The notes beneath the pieces were generated by a model. It was not told the DNA's origin, did no database searches, and saw only the letters and a program-made list of their open reading frames with translations. Below are positions 1 to 8,378 of a DNA stretch of 22,927 bases, piece after piece. The position numbers and the translations under genes are program-made. Source of the stretch: DASSKO01 sp035690425 (GTDB taxonomy: Bacteria; Actinomycetota; Actinomycetes; Propionibacteriales; Nocardioidaceae); assembly GCA_035690425.1 (NCBI GenBank), contig DASSKO010000178.1, positions 1-22,927 on the forward strand, in the 5' to 3' direction. How positions within the stretch are numbered: the first letter of the stretch is position 1; each line of letters begins with the position of its first letter.

Positions 1-864
1 GTCGTCGACCTCGCCCTCGAGGTGCCCGACGTCGACAAGTGCATCGACCACGCCCGGGCGATGGGGGCCACGGTGCTCGACGAGCCGCACGACGTGAGCG
101 ACGAGCACGGCACTGTCCGCACCGCCGCGATCGCGACCTACGGCGAGACCCGGCACACGCTGGTCGAGCGGTCGAGGTACGACGGCCCCTACCTGCCCGG
201 CTTCCGGGCCGCGGAGACCGCGGTGCGGCGACCGGAAGGTCACCCGAAGCGGCTGTTCCAGGCGATCGACCACTGCGTCGGCAACGTCGAGCTCGGCAGG
301 ATGGACGAGTGGGTCGGGTTCTACAACAAGGTGCTCGGCTTCGTGAACATGAGCGAGTTCGTCGGCGACGACATCGCCACCGACTACTCGGCACTGATGA
401 GCAAGGTGGTCGCCAACGGCAACCACCGGGTGAAGTTTCCGCTCAACGAGCCGGCGATCGCTGCGAAGAAGTCGCAGATCGACGAGTACCTGGAGTTCTA
501 CGGTGGCCCGGGCTGCCAGCACATGGCGCTCGCGACCAACGACCTGCTGCGCACCGTGGACATGCTGCGCGACAACGGCGTGGAGTTCCTGACCATCCCG
601 GACTCCTACTACGACGACCCGGAGCTGCGGGCCCGGATCGGCCAGGTGCGGGTGCCGGTGGAGGAGCTGAAGAGCCGTGGCATCCTGGTCGACCGCGACG
701 AGGACGGCTACCTGCTACAGATCTTCACCAAGCCGATCGGTGACCGGCCGACCGTGTTCTACGAGTTCATCGAGCGGCACGGGTCGCTGGGCTTCGGCAT
801 CGGCAACTTCAAGGCGCTGTTCGAGGCCATCGAGCGCGAGCAGGACGCGCGCGGCAACCTGTGA
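1..864 (+). CDS. hppD: 4-hydroxyphenylpyruvate dioxygenase, 3' part
   Basis: The frame is open from base 1 with no start in the window, so this is the C-terminal 287 residues of a protein that normally has about 370-400. The enzyme is a cytoplasmic non-haem Fe(II) oxygenase of the vicinal-oxygen-chelate fold that turns 4-hydroxyphenylpyruvate into homogentisate in tyrosine breakdown. The expected 2-His-1-Glu iron site is visible: His91 in IDHCVGN, His174 in CQHMALAT and Glu255 in VFYEFIER. The C-terminal signature with FGIGNFKALFEAIE is also typical. It lies close to hmgA and fahA, which act on its product. Only the missing N-terminus limits the call; family assignment is firm. Confidence 0.97.
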   Translation, partial: VVDLALEVPDVDKCIDHARAMGATVLDEPHDVSDEHGTVRTAAIATYGETRHTLVERSRYDGPYLPGFRAAETAVRRPEGHPKRLFQAIDHCVGNVELGRMDEWVGFYNKVLGFVNMSEFVGDDIATDYSALMSKVVANGNHRVKFPLNEPAIAAKKSQIDEYLEFYGGPGCQHMALATNDLLRTVDMLRDNGVEFLTIPDSYYDDPELRARIGQVRVPVEELKSRGILVDRDEDGYLLQIFTKPIGDRPTVFYEFIERHGSLGFGIGNFKALFEAIEREQDARGNL

Positions 865-892
865 GCCCGGCCGACCGCAGACGAGTCGCACG

Positions 893-1492
893 ATGAGCGG
901 CCACGACGCCGACCACTGGGACCAGCGCTACGCCGACACCGACCGGCTGTGGTCGGCCGAGCCGAACCCCACGGTCGCCGAGGTGGTCGAGCCGATGCGA
1001 CCGGGCCGTGCCGTGGACCTGGGCGCGGGCGAGGGTCGGCACGCCGCGTGGCTGGCGCGGCTCGGCTGGCAGGTGACCGCCGTCGACTTCTCCGGGGTCG
1101 GCATCGAGCGGGGACGCGGGAATGCACCGGACCTCGACATCGACTGGGTCGTGGCCGACGTGCGCGCCTGGGCTCCGGGCGCGGGTGGGTCATTCGATCT
1201 GGCGCTGGTCGCCTACCTGCACCTGGCCGACGACGTCCTCGGTCGGGTCACCGGCTGGCTGGCGCCCGGCGGCGCACTGGTCGTGGTCGGCCACGCGCTG
1301 CGCAACCTCACCGACGGCGTCGGCGGACCGCAGGACGCGCGGCTGCTGCACACCGAGGAGCAGCTGGCCGTGGCCGCGTCCGGGCTGCGGGTGGAGCGGC
1401 TGGGCGAGGTCACCCGGCCGACGGCGGAGGGCGACGCCATCGACCTGGTTCTCCTTGCCCGGAGGCCGTGCACCGGAGCAACTGTGGCCTAA
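893..1492 (+). CDS. class I SAM-dependent methyltransferase
   Basis: This 199-aa protein has a Rossmann-type methyltransferase core. Motif I reads AVDLGAGEGRHAAWLA at about residues 38-53, followed by an acidic end of strand 2 (VTAVDFS), the DVRAW motif and a PGGALVVVGH strand-5 region. The N-terminus (HWDQRYADTDRLWSAEPN) is typical of small soluble methyltransferases and of tellurite/thiol methyltransferase-like proteins. The start ATG at 893 lies 28 nt after the hppD stop and excludes a longer upstream reading that overlaps hppD out of frame. The substrate cannot be told from sequence. Its place after hppD suggests co-transcription but does not prove a role in tyrosine catabolism. Confidence 0.9.
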   Translation: MSGHDADHWDQRYADTDRLWSAEPNPTVAEVVEPMRPGRAVDLGAGEGRHAAWLARLGWQVTAVDFSGVGIERGRGNAPDLDIDWVVADVRAWAPGAGGSFDLALVAYLHLADDVLGRVTGWLAPGGALVVVGHALRNLTDGVGGPQDARLLHTEEQLAVAASGLRVERLGEVTRPTAEGDAIDLVLLARRPCTGATVA

Positions 1493-1501
1493 GGTGGCGG
1501 G
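1490..1501 (+). promoter_or_regulatory. putative leaderless -10 element of the GlcD-like gene
   Basis: TAAGGT at 1490-1495 fits the actinobacterial TANNNT -10 pattern and lies 6 nt before the ATG at 1502. Its TAA is the stop codon of the preceding methyltransferase. The AAGGTGG overlapping it could instead serve as a ribosome binding site, so the leaderless reading is tentative. Confidence 0.35.
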
Positions 1502-2878
1502 ATGAATACGCAGGTGATCGCGGCGCTGCGGCAGGCGCTGCCTCCGGAGTGTCTCGTCACCGACGCCGACCGGATGCAGGCATACCGCCTCGACCGCGCG
1601 ATGTTCTGTGCCGCGGGCTCGCCCGCCGTCGTCGTGCTCGCCCGGGAGACCGCACACGTGCAGACCGCCGTCCGGGTCGCGGCCGAGCACGGCGTACCCG
1701 TCGTGCCGCAGGGCGCGAGGTCTGGCCTCTCCGGCGCGGCGAACGCGATCGAGGGCTGCATCGTGCTCAGCGTCGAGAAGATGGACAAGGTCCTCGAGGT
1801 CGACGTCGCGAACCGCGTCGTGGTGACCCAGCCCGGAGTCTTCAACGCCGTCCTGTCGCGCGCGGTCGCCGAGCGCGGCCTGTTCTACCCGCCGGACCCG
1901 GCCAGCTGGGAGTTCTCCTCGATCGGCGGCAACCTGGCCACCGGCGCCGGCGGCCTGTGCTGCGTGAAGTACGGCGTCACCAGCGACTACGTGCTCGGGC
2001 TGGAGGTCGTGCTGGCCAGCGGCGAGGTGCTTCGCACCGGCCGCCGCACGGTCAAGGGCGTGGCCGGTTATGACCTCACCAAGCTGTTCGTCGGCAGCGA
2101 GGGGACGCTCGGCGTGATCACCGAGGCGACGCTGATGCTCCGGCCGGCGGCGGAGACCCCGCTGACCGTGGCGGCCGAGTTCGCCGACACCGTCGCCGCG
2201 GCCCGCGCGATCTCCGCGATCGTGAGCAGCGGCGCGGTGCCGAGCATGCTGGAGTTCATGGACCGCACGATGGTGCGCGCCGTCGACGACGCCTTCCACA
2301 TCGGCGTCTCTCCCGACTGTGGCGCGCTGGTGCTGGCACAGTGCGACACCGGGGCGCGCGCTGCGGACGACCTCGCCCAGATCGCCGCGCTGCTGCGCAA
2401 GAACGGCGCCACCGACGTCGCTGTCGCCGACGATGCGCAGGAGAGCGAGCTGCTGCTCGCGGCCCGTCGGCAGGTGCTGACGGCGATGGAGCGGCTCGGC
2501 ACGATTTTGGTCGACGACGTCTGCGTGCCGCGCGACCGGCTGAGCGACCTCGTCGCCCGGGTCGAGCGGATCTCGCAGCACGTCGGCCTGGTGATCGGCA
2601 TCGTGGGACACGCAGGCGACGGCAACTTCCACCCGACGGTGGTCTTCGACCCTACCGAGACCGAGGAGGTGCAGGCGGCCAAGCAGGCCTTCGATGCCAT
2701 CATGCTCGCAGGCCTGGAGCTGGGCGGCACGATCACCGGGGAGCACGGCGTCGGCGTGCTGAAGAAGCAGCTGCTCGAGCGGGAGGCCGGGCCGGTGTCG
2801 ATGCGCGTGCACCGCGGCATCAAGCAGGCGCTCGACCCGCAGGGCATCCTCAACCCGGGCAAGATCTTCAACGCCTGA
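1502..2878 (+). CDS. FAD-binding oxidoreductase, GlcD/D-lactate dehydrogenase type
   Basis: The protein has 458 residues, the usual length for GlcD-like flavoproteins. An N-terminal PCMH-type FAD domain (about 35-215) contains PQGARSGLSGAANA, SSIGGNLATGAGG and the VKGVAGYDLTKLFVGSEGT run. The C-terminal FAD-oxidase domain carries GHAGDGNFHPT near residue 370 and GEHGVGVLKKQLL near 415. Such enzymes oxidise 2-hydroxy acids (glycolate, D-lactate, D-2-hydroxyglutarate), passing electrons to the membrane chain or to an acceptor protein. No iron-sulfur GlcF partner is adjacent, so a stand-alone enzyme is likely. The next gene is convergent. Family is sure; substrate is unknown, although a 2-hydroxy acid from aromatic amino acid breakdown is possible. 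Confidence 0.92.
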   Translation: MNTQVIAALRQALPPECLVTDADRMQAYRLDRAMFCAAGSPAVVVLARETAHVQTAVRVAAEHGVPVVPQGARSGLSGAANAIEGCIVLSVEKMDKVLEVDVANRVVVTQPGVFNAVLSRAVAERGLFYPPDPASWEFSSIGGNLATGAGGLCCVKYGVTSDYVLGLEVVLASGEVLRTGRRTVKGVAGYDLTKLFVGSEGTLGVITEATLMLRPAAETPLTVAAEFADTVAAARAISAIVSSGAVPSMLEFMDRTMVRAVDDAFHIGVSPDCGALVLAQCDTGARAADDLAQIAALLRKNGATDVAVADDAQESELLLAARRQVLTAMERLGTILVDDVCVPRDRLSDLVARVERISQHVGLVIGIVGHAGDGNFHPTVVFDPTETEEVQAAKQAFDAIMLAGLELGGTITGEHGVGVLKKQLLEREAGPVSMRVHRGIKQALDPQGILNPGKIFNA

Positions 2879-2883
2879 GCCGG

Positions 2884-2902
2884 CCCGGTGCGCACAACCG
2901 GG
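2884..2902. terminator. short hairpin between convergent genes
   Basis: CCCGGT at 2884-2889 and ACCGGG at 2897-2902 form a 6-bp perfect stem with a 7-nt loop in the 32-bp gap between the GlcD-like stop and the fahA stop. Its location suits a bidirectional terminator, but there is no T-tract on either side. Confidence 0.4.
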
Positions 2903-2910
2903 TACGTCGC

Positions 2911-4118
<1,208 letters not shown>

Positions 4119-4122
<4 letters not shown>

Positions 4123-5081
4123 GCGCATCCTCCTGGGGGTGCGGTGGTGTGGCCGGTTTCGGCAGGCCGGCTGAGCAGGCCGAGGCCGAGCAGGTCGCCG
4201 AGCGGTTCGCTGACGCTGCAGCTGCCGAACGAGCGGAACCAGCGCCGGGCGCCCACGAGCGCCTCCGGCCCGGCGTCGCGTGCCCGGGCCGCGACGCTGT
4301 CGGGGTCGCGGTCGGCGAGCAGTCGGGCGACGTCGGCGGGGTCGAGGCTGTCGAGTGCGGCGCGTGTGCCCAGCAGCACGTTGAGGAAGCCGTGGTGCTC
4401 CCAGCCGGTGTCGGCGGCCAGGTGCGCGACCGCGTGGTGCAGTCCGGCCGTGCACTTGAACGGCACCTCCCGCTCGATTGCGGCGTCGATGACGGTGGCC
4501 AGCTCGGACGCGGGCGGGAAGGCGTCGTCGTCCAAGCCCCCGGTGCGGTACTTGAGCAGGTGTCCTGCCGCGGCGACCTCTTCCAGCGCGGCGACCCACC
4601 CAGCGGGTACGTCGGACGAACGCAGCCGGGGCAGCTCGATGAACGCCTCGGCGTCGTCGGGCAGTGCGCCGGACAGCACCGTGGTGATCCGGGCGGCGTT
4701 GTGGGCGAGGTCGGCGTCCCCGAGTGCGCCACCACGCACGGCGACCTCGACGGCGGCCAGCCGCAGGCCGGGGTCGCGTTGCACCCACGTCAGGGCGGGC
4801 TCGACGGCGCCCGCGCCGCCGGTGACGGTGAGGCTGATGCGCAGCGGGCCGGCCTCGTCCAGCCGCTCGCGGGTCTGTTGCAGCTCCGGCAGCCTGGCGT
4901 CGGAGCAGACGAAGGGCCCGACCAGATCGGCGTACCAGCGTCGGCGGTGGGTGGCATGGGCGGCCAGCGCGTCGGCCATCGCCGCGTCACCGGGCGGGAA
5001 GATCGCCGCGTCGTCGACGAGGCGGGCGAACGCGGCCGGGACCGCCGGCCGGACACGGGAGGAGCCGAGCGTGGTTGACAT
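4119..5081 (-). CDS. uncharacterised protein coupled to fahA
   Basis: A 320-aa soluble protein with no signal peptide or membrane segment, which I cannot assign to a named family. It lies between hmgA and fahA, reads toward fahA and overlaps it by ATGA. Distinct stretches include FARLVDDAAIFPPGDAAM near the N-terminus, HLLKYRTGG in the middle, and VPFKCTAGLHHAV followed by HGFLNVLLG further on. The spaced polar motifs at strand-like positions (KYRTGG, then FKCTAGLHH) look like a TIM-barrel enzyme with Lys, Arg and His in the active site; this is inference. I recall similar hypothetical proteins beside fumarylacetoacetase genes in other actinobacteria. A -10 element 7 nt before the ATG suggests leaderless expression. 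The gene is real; its function is unknown. Confidence 0.85.
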
Positions 5082-5094
5082 CGTCTGGACTCTA
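5082..5094 (-). promoter_or_regulatory. leaderless -10 element of the unknown gene-fahA operon
   Basis: On the - strand TAGAGT (5094-5089) is followed by 7 nt and then the ATG at 5081. This is the TANNNT-N7-start arrangement of leaderless actinobacterial transcripts. No convincing Shine-Dalgarno sequence precedes the ATG. Confidence 0.55.
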
Positions 5095-5110
5095 ACGCAT
5101 TGTGCTTGTG

Positions 5111-5138
5111 AGCGGACGATACGGTCCGCTATGCGGAC
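5111..5138. promoter_or_regulatory. candidate operator in the hmgA/fahA divergent promoter
   Basis: Three alternating half-sites lie in 28 bp: GCGGAC (5112-5117), GTCCGC (5124-5129) and GCGGAC (5133-5138). They make two nested inverted repeats, AGCGGAC/GTCCGCT with a 6-nt spacer (5111-5130) and GTCCGC-TAT-GCGGAC (5124-5138), which is perfect in its arms. The position between the -10 of the - strand unit and the hmgA start suits a repressor controlling both. The short GC-rich dyad resembles sites used by IclR-type regulators, which often control aromatic catabolism; that link is inference. Confidence 0.6.
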
Positions 5139-5152
5139 GAGAGGTGGCGGCG

Positions 5153-6394
5153 ATGGTGCACTACCAGCGCGTGGGCGAGGTGCCCCCCAAGCGGCACACC
5201 CAGTTCCGGGACGAGCGCGGCCGGCTGCGGTACGAGGAGCTGATGGGCGAGGAGGGCTTCTCCTCCGACTCCTCGCTGCTCTACCACCAGGGCGTGCCGT
5301 CGGCGATCGTGGACTCCCAGGTGTGGGAGCTGCCCGACCTGTCGACGCAGGCGAACCATCCGCTCAAGCCGCTGCACCTGCGGCTGCACGAACTGTTCGA
5401 GGACAACACCTGGAAGGCGCTCGACCCGGTGACCGGTCGGCGGCTGGTGCTCGGCAACGCCGACGTGCGGATCAGCTACGTGGTGGCGGGCGAGGCCTCG
5501 CCGTACTACCGCAACGCCGTCGGCGACGAGTGTGTCTACGTCGAGGGCGGCGACGCGGCGGTCGAGACGGTGTTCGGGACGCTGACCGCGCGCACGGGCG
5601 ACTACGTGGTGATCCCGCGCGCGACGACGCATCGCTGGATCCCCGCGGCTTCGAGGGGCACAGGTCCGCTGCGTCTTTATGTCATCGAGGCCAACAGCCA
5701 CATCACCCCGCCCAAGCGCTACCTGTCGCGGTTCGGGCAGTTCCTCGAGCACGCGCCGTACTGCGAGCGCGACCTGCACGTGCCCACCGCGCCGCTGCTG
5801 TGCGAGGGCAGTGACACCACCGACGTCGAGGTGCTGATCAAGCACCGCGGCAGCGGCCCGCAGTCCCAGCAGGGGATCGCCGGCACCCGCATGACGTATG
5901 CGACGCACCCGTTCGACGTGGTCGGCTGGGACGGCTGCCTGTACCCGTACACCTTCAACGTCGACGACTTCGAGCCGATCACCGGCCGGGTGCACCAGCC
6001 GCCGCCGGTGCACCAGGTGTTCGAGGGCAGCAACTTCGTGATCTGCAACTTCGTGCCGCGCAAGGTCGACTACCACCCCCTGTCGGTGCCGGTGCCGTAC
6101 TACCACTCCAACGTCGACTCCGACGAGGTGATGTTCTACGTCGGCGGCGACTACGAGGCGCGCAAGGGCACCGGGATCGACATCGGCTCGATCTCCTTGC
6201 ACCCCGGCGGCTACGCGCACGGGCCGCAGCCGTCGGCGATCGAGGGCTCGCTCGGGGCGGAGTACTTCGACGAGCTCGCGGTGATGGTGGACACGTTCCG
6301 CCCGCTGGAGATCGGTGAGGGAGGTGCCGCCGCCGACGACGGGCGATATGCCTGGACCTGGGCCGGCCGCGGCCCTGACGGAGCTGGGGGCTGA
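5153..6394 (+). CDS. hmgA: homogentisate 1,2-dioxygenase
   Basis: This cytoplasmic Fe(II) cupin-type ring-cleavage dioxygenase converts homogentisate to maleylacetoacetate. The 413-aa product is slightly shorter than the usual 430-440 and is of the actinobacterial type. The predicted iron site lies in the C-terminal half: His318 in YYHSNVDSDE, Glu325 in the same motif and His356 in AHGPQP, with His350 nearby in LHPGG. Earlier conserved blocks include VVIPRATTHRW and GNA-type cupin strands. The ATG at 5153 is preferred because GAGAGGTGG lies just upstream; an in-frame GTG at 5102 would run through the putative operator. It is divergent from the unknown gene-fahA unit and probably shares its regulator. 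Confidence 0.96.
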   Translation: MVHYQRVGEVPPKRHTQFRDERGRLRYEELMGEEGFSSDSSLLYHQGVPSAIVDSQVWELPDLSTQANHPLKPLHLRLHELFEDNTWKALDPVTGRRLVLGNADVRISYVVAGEASPYYRNAVGDECVYVEGGDAAVETVFGTLTARTGDYVVIPRATTHRWIPAASRGTGPLRLYVIEANSHITPPKRYLSRFGQFLEHAPYCERDLHVPTAPLLCEGSDTTDVEVLIKHRGSGPQSQQGIAGTRMTYATHPFDVVGWDGCLYPYTFNVDDFEPITGRVHQPPPVHQVFEGSNFVICNFVPRKVDYHPLSVPVPYYHSNVDSDEVMFYVGGDYEARKGTGIDIGSISLHPGGYAHGPQPSAIEGSLGAEYFDELAVMVDTFRPLEIGEGGAAADDGRYAWTWAGRGPDGAGG

Positions 6395-6445
6395 CCCGCC
6401 CGTGCTGTCGGTAACCCGGACCACCACCTGGAGCATTCTGGGTGC

Positions 6446-6682
6446 ATGGGTCGCACAGACATCGACATCGATGACGACCTAGTCGCCCGGGTCACGCAGC
6501 GTTTCGGACTGACGACCAAGAAGGCGCTCCCCTCGGCGCACCCGCTGACCGCCGTACCCCGAAGTTTTCCTTGCCAGCACCCGTCCGGCGCGACTACTAC
6601 TCCGAACATGGTGTGGCGGACATCACATATCACCCATTTCGCGTGTCCGCGAATGGTGGAGAGGAGGATATCTGCCGCCTGA
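6446..6682 (+). pseudogene. truncated VapB-type antitoxin relic
   Basis: The first 26 codons give a clear VapB N-terminus: MGRTDIDIDDDLVARVTQRF followed by GLTTKK, the ribbon-helix-helix-like DNA-binding part of type II antitoxins that regulate PIN-domain VapC toxins. Intact VapB proteins continue with an EAVxxALRxLV-like helix and a toxin-binding tail. Here homology stops at about base 6523 and the remaining 52 codons (to 6682) look like unrelated out-of-frame sequence. No VapC-like PIN gene follows. A -10-like CATTCT lies 6 nt before the ATG, so a short DNA-binding peptide might still be made, but decay of a toxin-antitoxin locus is the simpler reading. Confidence 0.6.
6638..6653. repeat. 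16-bp inverted repeat
   Basis: TTCGCG and CGCGAA (perfect 6-bp arms, 4-nt spacer) lie in the non-coding region about 145 bp before the DUF4331 start. Size and symmetry suit a dimeric repressor site, but no regulator gene is adjacent. Confidence 0.4.
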
Positions 6683-6744
6683 CTCGGGCAGCCGGAGCAC
6701 AGGCCGGGGTCCCTCGCCGCCGCGACCCCCGTCTCCCTGTTTCT

Positions 6745-6773
6745 GGCATCACGACGTGTTCGGCCGTGATGCC
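6745..6773. repeat. 9-bp perfect hairpin upstream of the DUF4331 gene
   Basis: GGCATCACG (6745-6753) and CGTGATGCC (6765-6773) are perfectly complementary with an 11-nt spacer and end 23 nt before the DUF4331 ATG. It could be an operator or a 5'-UTR hairpin; no T-tract follows. Confidence 0.5.
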
Positions 6774-6796
6774 CCGTTCGCATTCGGAGAAACTCC

Positions 6797-8308
6797 ATGC
6801 AACCAGGGCAATCAACCAAGCGCCTGCGTCGCTCGTCCGTGGCGATGCTCGCCAGCGGCAGCCTCCTCGTCGCATCCGGACTCGCGCTGCTCGGCCCCAC
6901 CGGGGCCACAGCGTCCAGCCACCGCGAAGCCCCGATGATCGCGGGGCTACCCCAGTACGACAACGCCGACGTCTACGCCTTCATGAGCCCGGACAAGCCG
7001 AGCAAGGTGACGTTGGTGGCCAACTGGATCCCGCTCGAGGAGCCGGCCGGCGGTCCCAACTTCTACCCGTGGGCGACCGACGCCCGTTACGACATCAACA
7101 TCGACAACACCGGGGACGCGAAGGCCGACATCATCTACCGGTGGAGGTTCAAGAACCACTACCGGACCAAGAACACCATTCTCTACAACACCGGAGTGGT
7201 CACCAGCTTCGGCGACCCTGACCTGAACTTCCGCCAGACCTACACCCTGCGGCGGCTCGACCACGGCAAGTGGAAGACGATGGCCCGCAACGCGCCCGTG
7301 GCCCCGTCCTACGTCGGCGACGCCTCGATGCCGAACTACGCCGACCTGCGCGACGACGCCGTCATCTCCGCCGGCTACGGGAGCAAGCGACTGAAGTCGT
7401 TCGTCGGTCAGGCCGAGGACCCGTTCTTCCTCGACCTGCGCGTGTTCGACCTGCTCTACGGCGGCGACCTCAGCGAGGTCGGCGACGACACGCTGGCCGG
7501 CTTCAACGTCAACACGATCGCCATGCAGATCGACCGCAAGGCGGTAGCCAAGCAGTATCGCCGGTACCGCCCGATCATCGGCGTCTGGTCGACCACCGAC
7601 CGCAGGGGCGCCGACGGCCGCTTCCGGCAGGTCTCCCGGCTGGGCAACCCGTTGGTGAACGAGGTCGTCATCCCGATCAAGGACAAGGACACCTTCAACG
7701 CGTCCCGGCCGGTCAACGACGAGCAGTTCCTGCCCTACGTCACCAACCCCGGGCTGCCGAACGTGATCGAGGCGCTCTACGGCATCCCGGCACCGGAGCC
7801 GCCGCGCGACGACCTGGTGCAGGTCTTCCTCACCGGCATTCCCGGACTCAACCAGCCCAGGAACGTCGAACCGAGCGAGCAACTGCGGCTGAACGTCAAG
7901 ATCCCGCCGACTGATGATCCGGACCGCCTCGGAGTCCTGGCAGGGGACACCGCAGGGTTCCCGAACGGGCGCCGGCTCACCGACGACGTGGTCGACATCG
8001 AGCTGCAGGTGCTCGAGGGCGAGCTGGTCGGCAACCCGAACGACCTCGGGGACGCCGTCAACTCCAACGACGTGGAGTTCGGGGAGACCTTCCCCTACGT
8101 CGCCCTGCCGACGTCGGGGTCGAACCCCGATCCGCACGACACACCGAGCGGTTTCACGCCGCTCAACGGTGGGGCCGCGCCGGACCAGCCCACCGCCGGC
8201 CCGGTCGGTGAACCGGTGCTCGTCGGCTCGGTGCTAGGCCTCGGGTTGCTGCTCCTGCTCGCAGGTGCTGTGGCTGCGAGCCGGCGCAGGACGCCAGCTC
8301 TGGCCTGA
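6797..8308 (+). CDS. exported DUF4331 domain protein, membrane anchored
   Basis: This 503-aa protein starts with a Sec signal peptide (basic KRLRR, hydrophobic core about 15-33) and a best cleavage site after ATA at residue 39. The mature chain then begins Ser-Ser-His-Arg-Glu-Ala-Pro, the conserved opening of DUF4331 proteins. The family body continues with DNADVYAFMSPD, a beta-rich domain running to about residue 440. A proline/glycine linker leads to a single C-terminal membrane helix (about 470-495) with an Arg-rich tail, so the protein should be held on the outer face of the membrane. GGAG lies 7 nt before the ATG. The family has no known function. Downstream genes encode a TPR protein and a NicO transporter, pointing to a metal-related role (inference). 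Confidence 0.92.
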   Translation: MQPGQSTKRLRRSSVAMLASGSLLVASGLALLGPTGATASSHREAPMIAGLPQYDNADVYAFMSPDKPSKVTLVANWIPLEEPAGGPNFYPWATDARYDINIDNTGDAKADIIYRWRFKNHYRTKNTILYNTGVVTSFGDPDLNFRQTYTLRRLDHGKWKTMARNAPVAPSYVGDASMPNYADLRDDAVISAGYGSKRLKSFVGQAEDPFFLDLRVFDLLYGGDLSEVGDDTLAGFNVNTIAMQIDRKAVAKQYRRYRPIIGVWSTTDRRGADGRFRQVSRLGNPLVNEVVIPIKDKDTFNASRPVNDEQFLPYVTNPGLPNVIEALYGIPAPEPPRDDLVQVFLTGIPGLNQPRNVEPSEQLRLNVKIPPTDDPDRLGVLAGDTAGFPNGRRLTDDVVDIELQVLEGELVGNPNDLGDAVNSNDVEFGETFPYVALPTSGSNPDPHDTPSGFTPLNGGAAPDQPTAGPVGEPVLVGSVLGLGLLLLLAGAVAASRRRTPALA

Positions 8309-8318
8309 TCCGCCTCCG

Positions 8319-8359
8319 GGTGCATCCCGGCTGCGCCACGCGCGTGGCCGGGATGCACC
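8319..8359. repeat. long intergenic hairpin between DUF4331 and TPR genes
   Basis: GGTGCATCCCGGC (8319-8331) pairs perfectly with GCCGGGATGCACC (8347-8359). Two wobble and three further Watson-Crick pairs can extend the stem toward a 5-nt loop, giving about 18 bp. It fills the 70-bp gap between the DUF4331 stop and the TPR gene's start and ends 10 nt or so before its Shine-Dalgarno. With no U-tract it may be an attenuator or an mRNA 3'-end stabiliser setting different protein ratios. Confidence 0.75.
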
Positions 8360-8378
8360 GACCGAAGGGACGCACCGC

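Larger units (their letters stand above)
6395..6796. other. 402-bp stretch with no intact gene
   Basis: Between hmgA and the DUF4331 gene this stretch contains a VapB-like relic at its left end, a locally AT-richer segment near 6580-6640 and several dyads. The dyads are GCGGACA/TGTCCGC at 6616-6622 and 6644-6650, the nested TTCGCG/CGCGAA, and GGCATCACG/CGTGATGCC just before the DUF4331 gene. I see no intact gene or recognisable riboswitch. It probably holds the promoter of the downstream metal-related cassette. Confidence 0.6.

Noticed and set aside
5102..5152. In-frame GTG start for hmgA 17 codons upstream
   Set aside because: It would translate the putative operator, and the ATG at 5153 has a better ribosome binding site and fits the family N-terminus.
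6571..6730. Short + strand reading with a segment RDYYSEHGVADITYHPF that looks protein-like
   Set aside because: It continues out of frame into the DUF4331 gene, has no ribosome binding site or family I recognise, and is too short to separate from chance.
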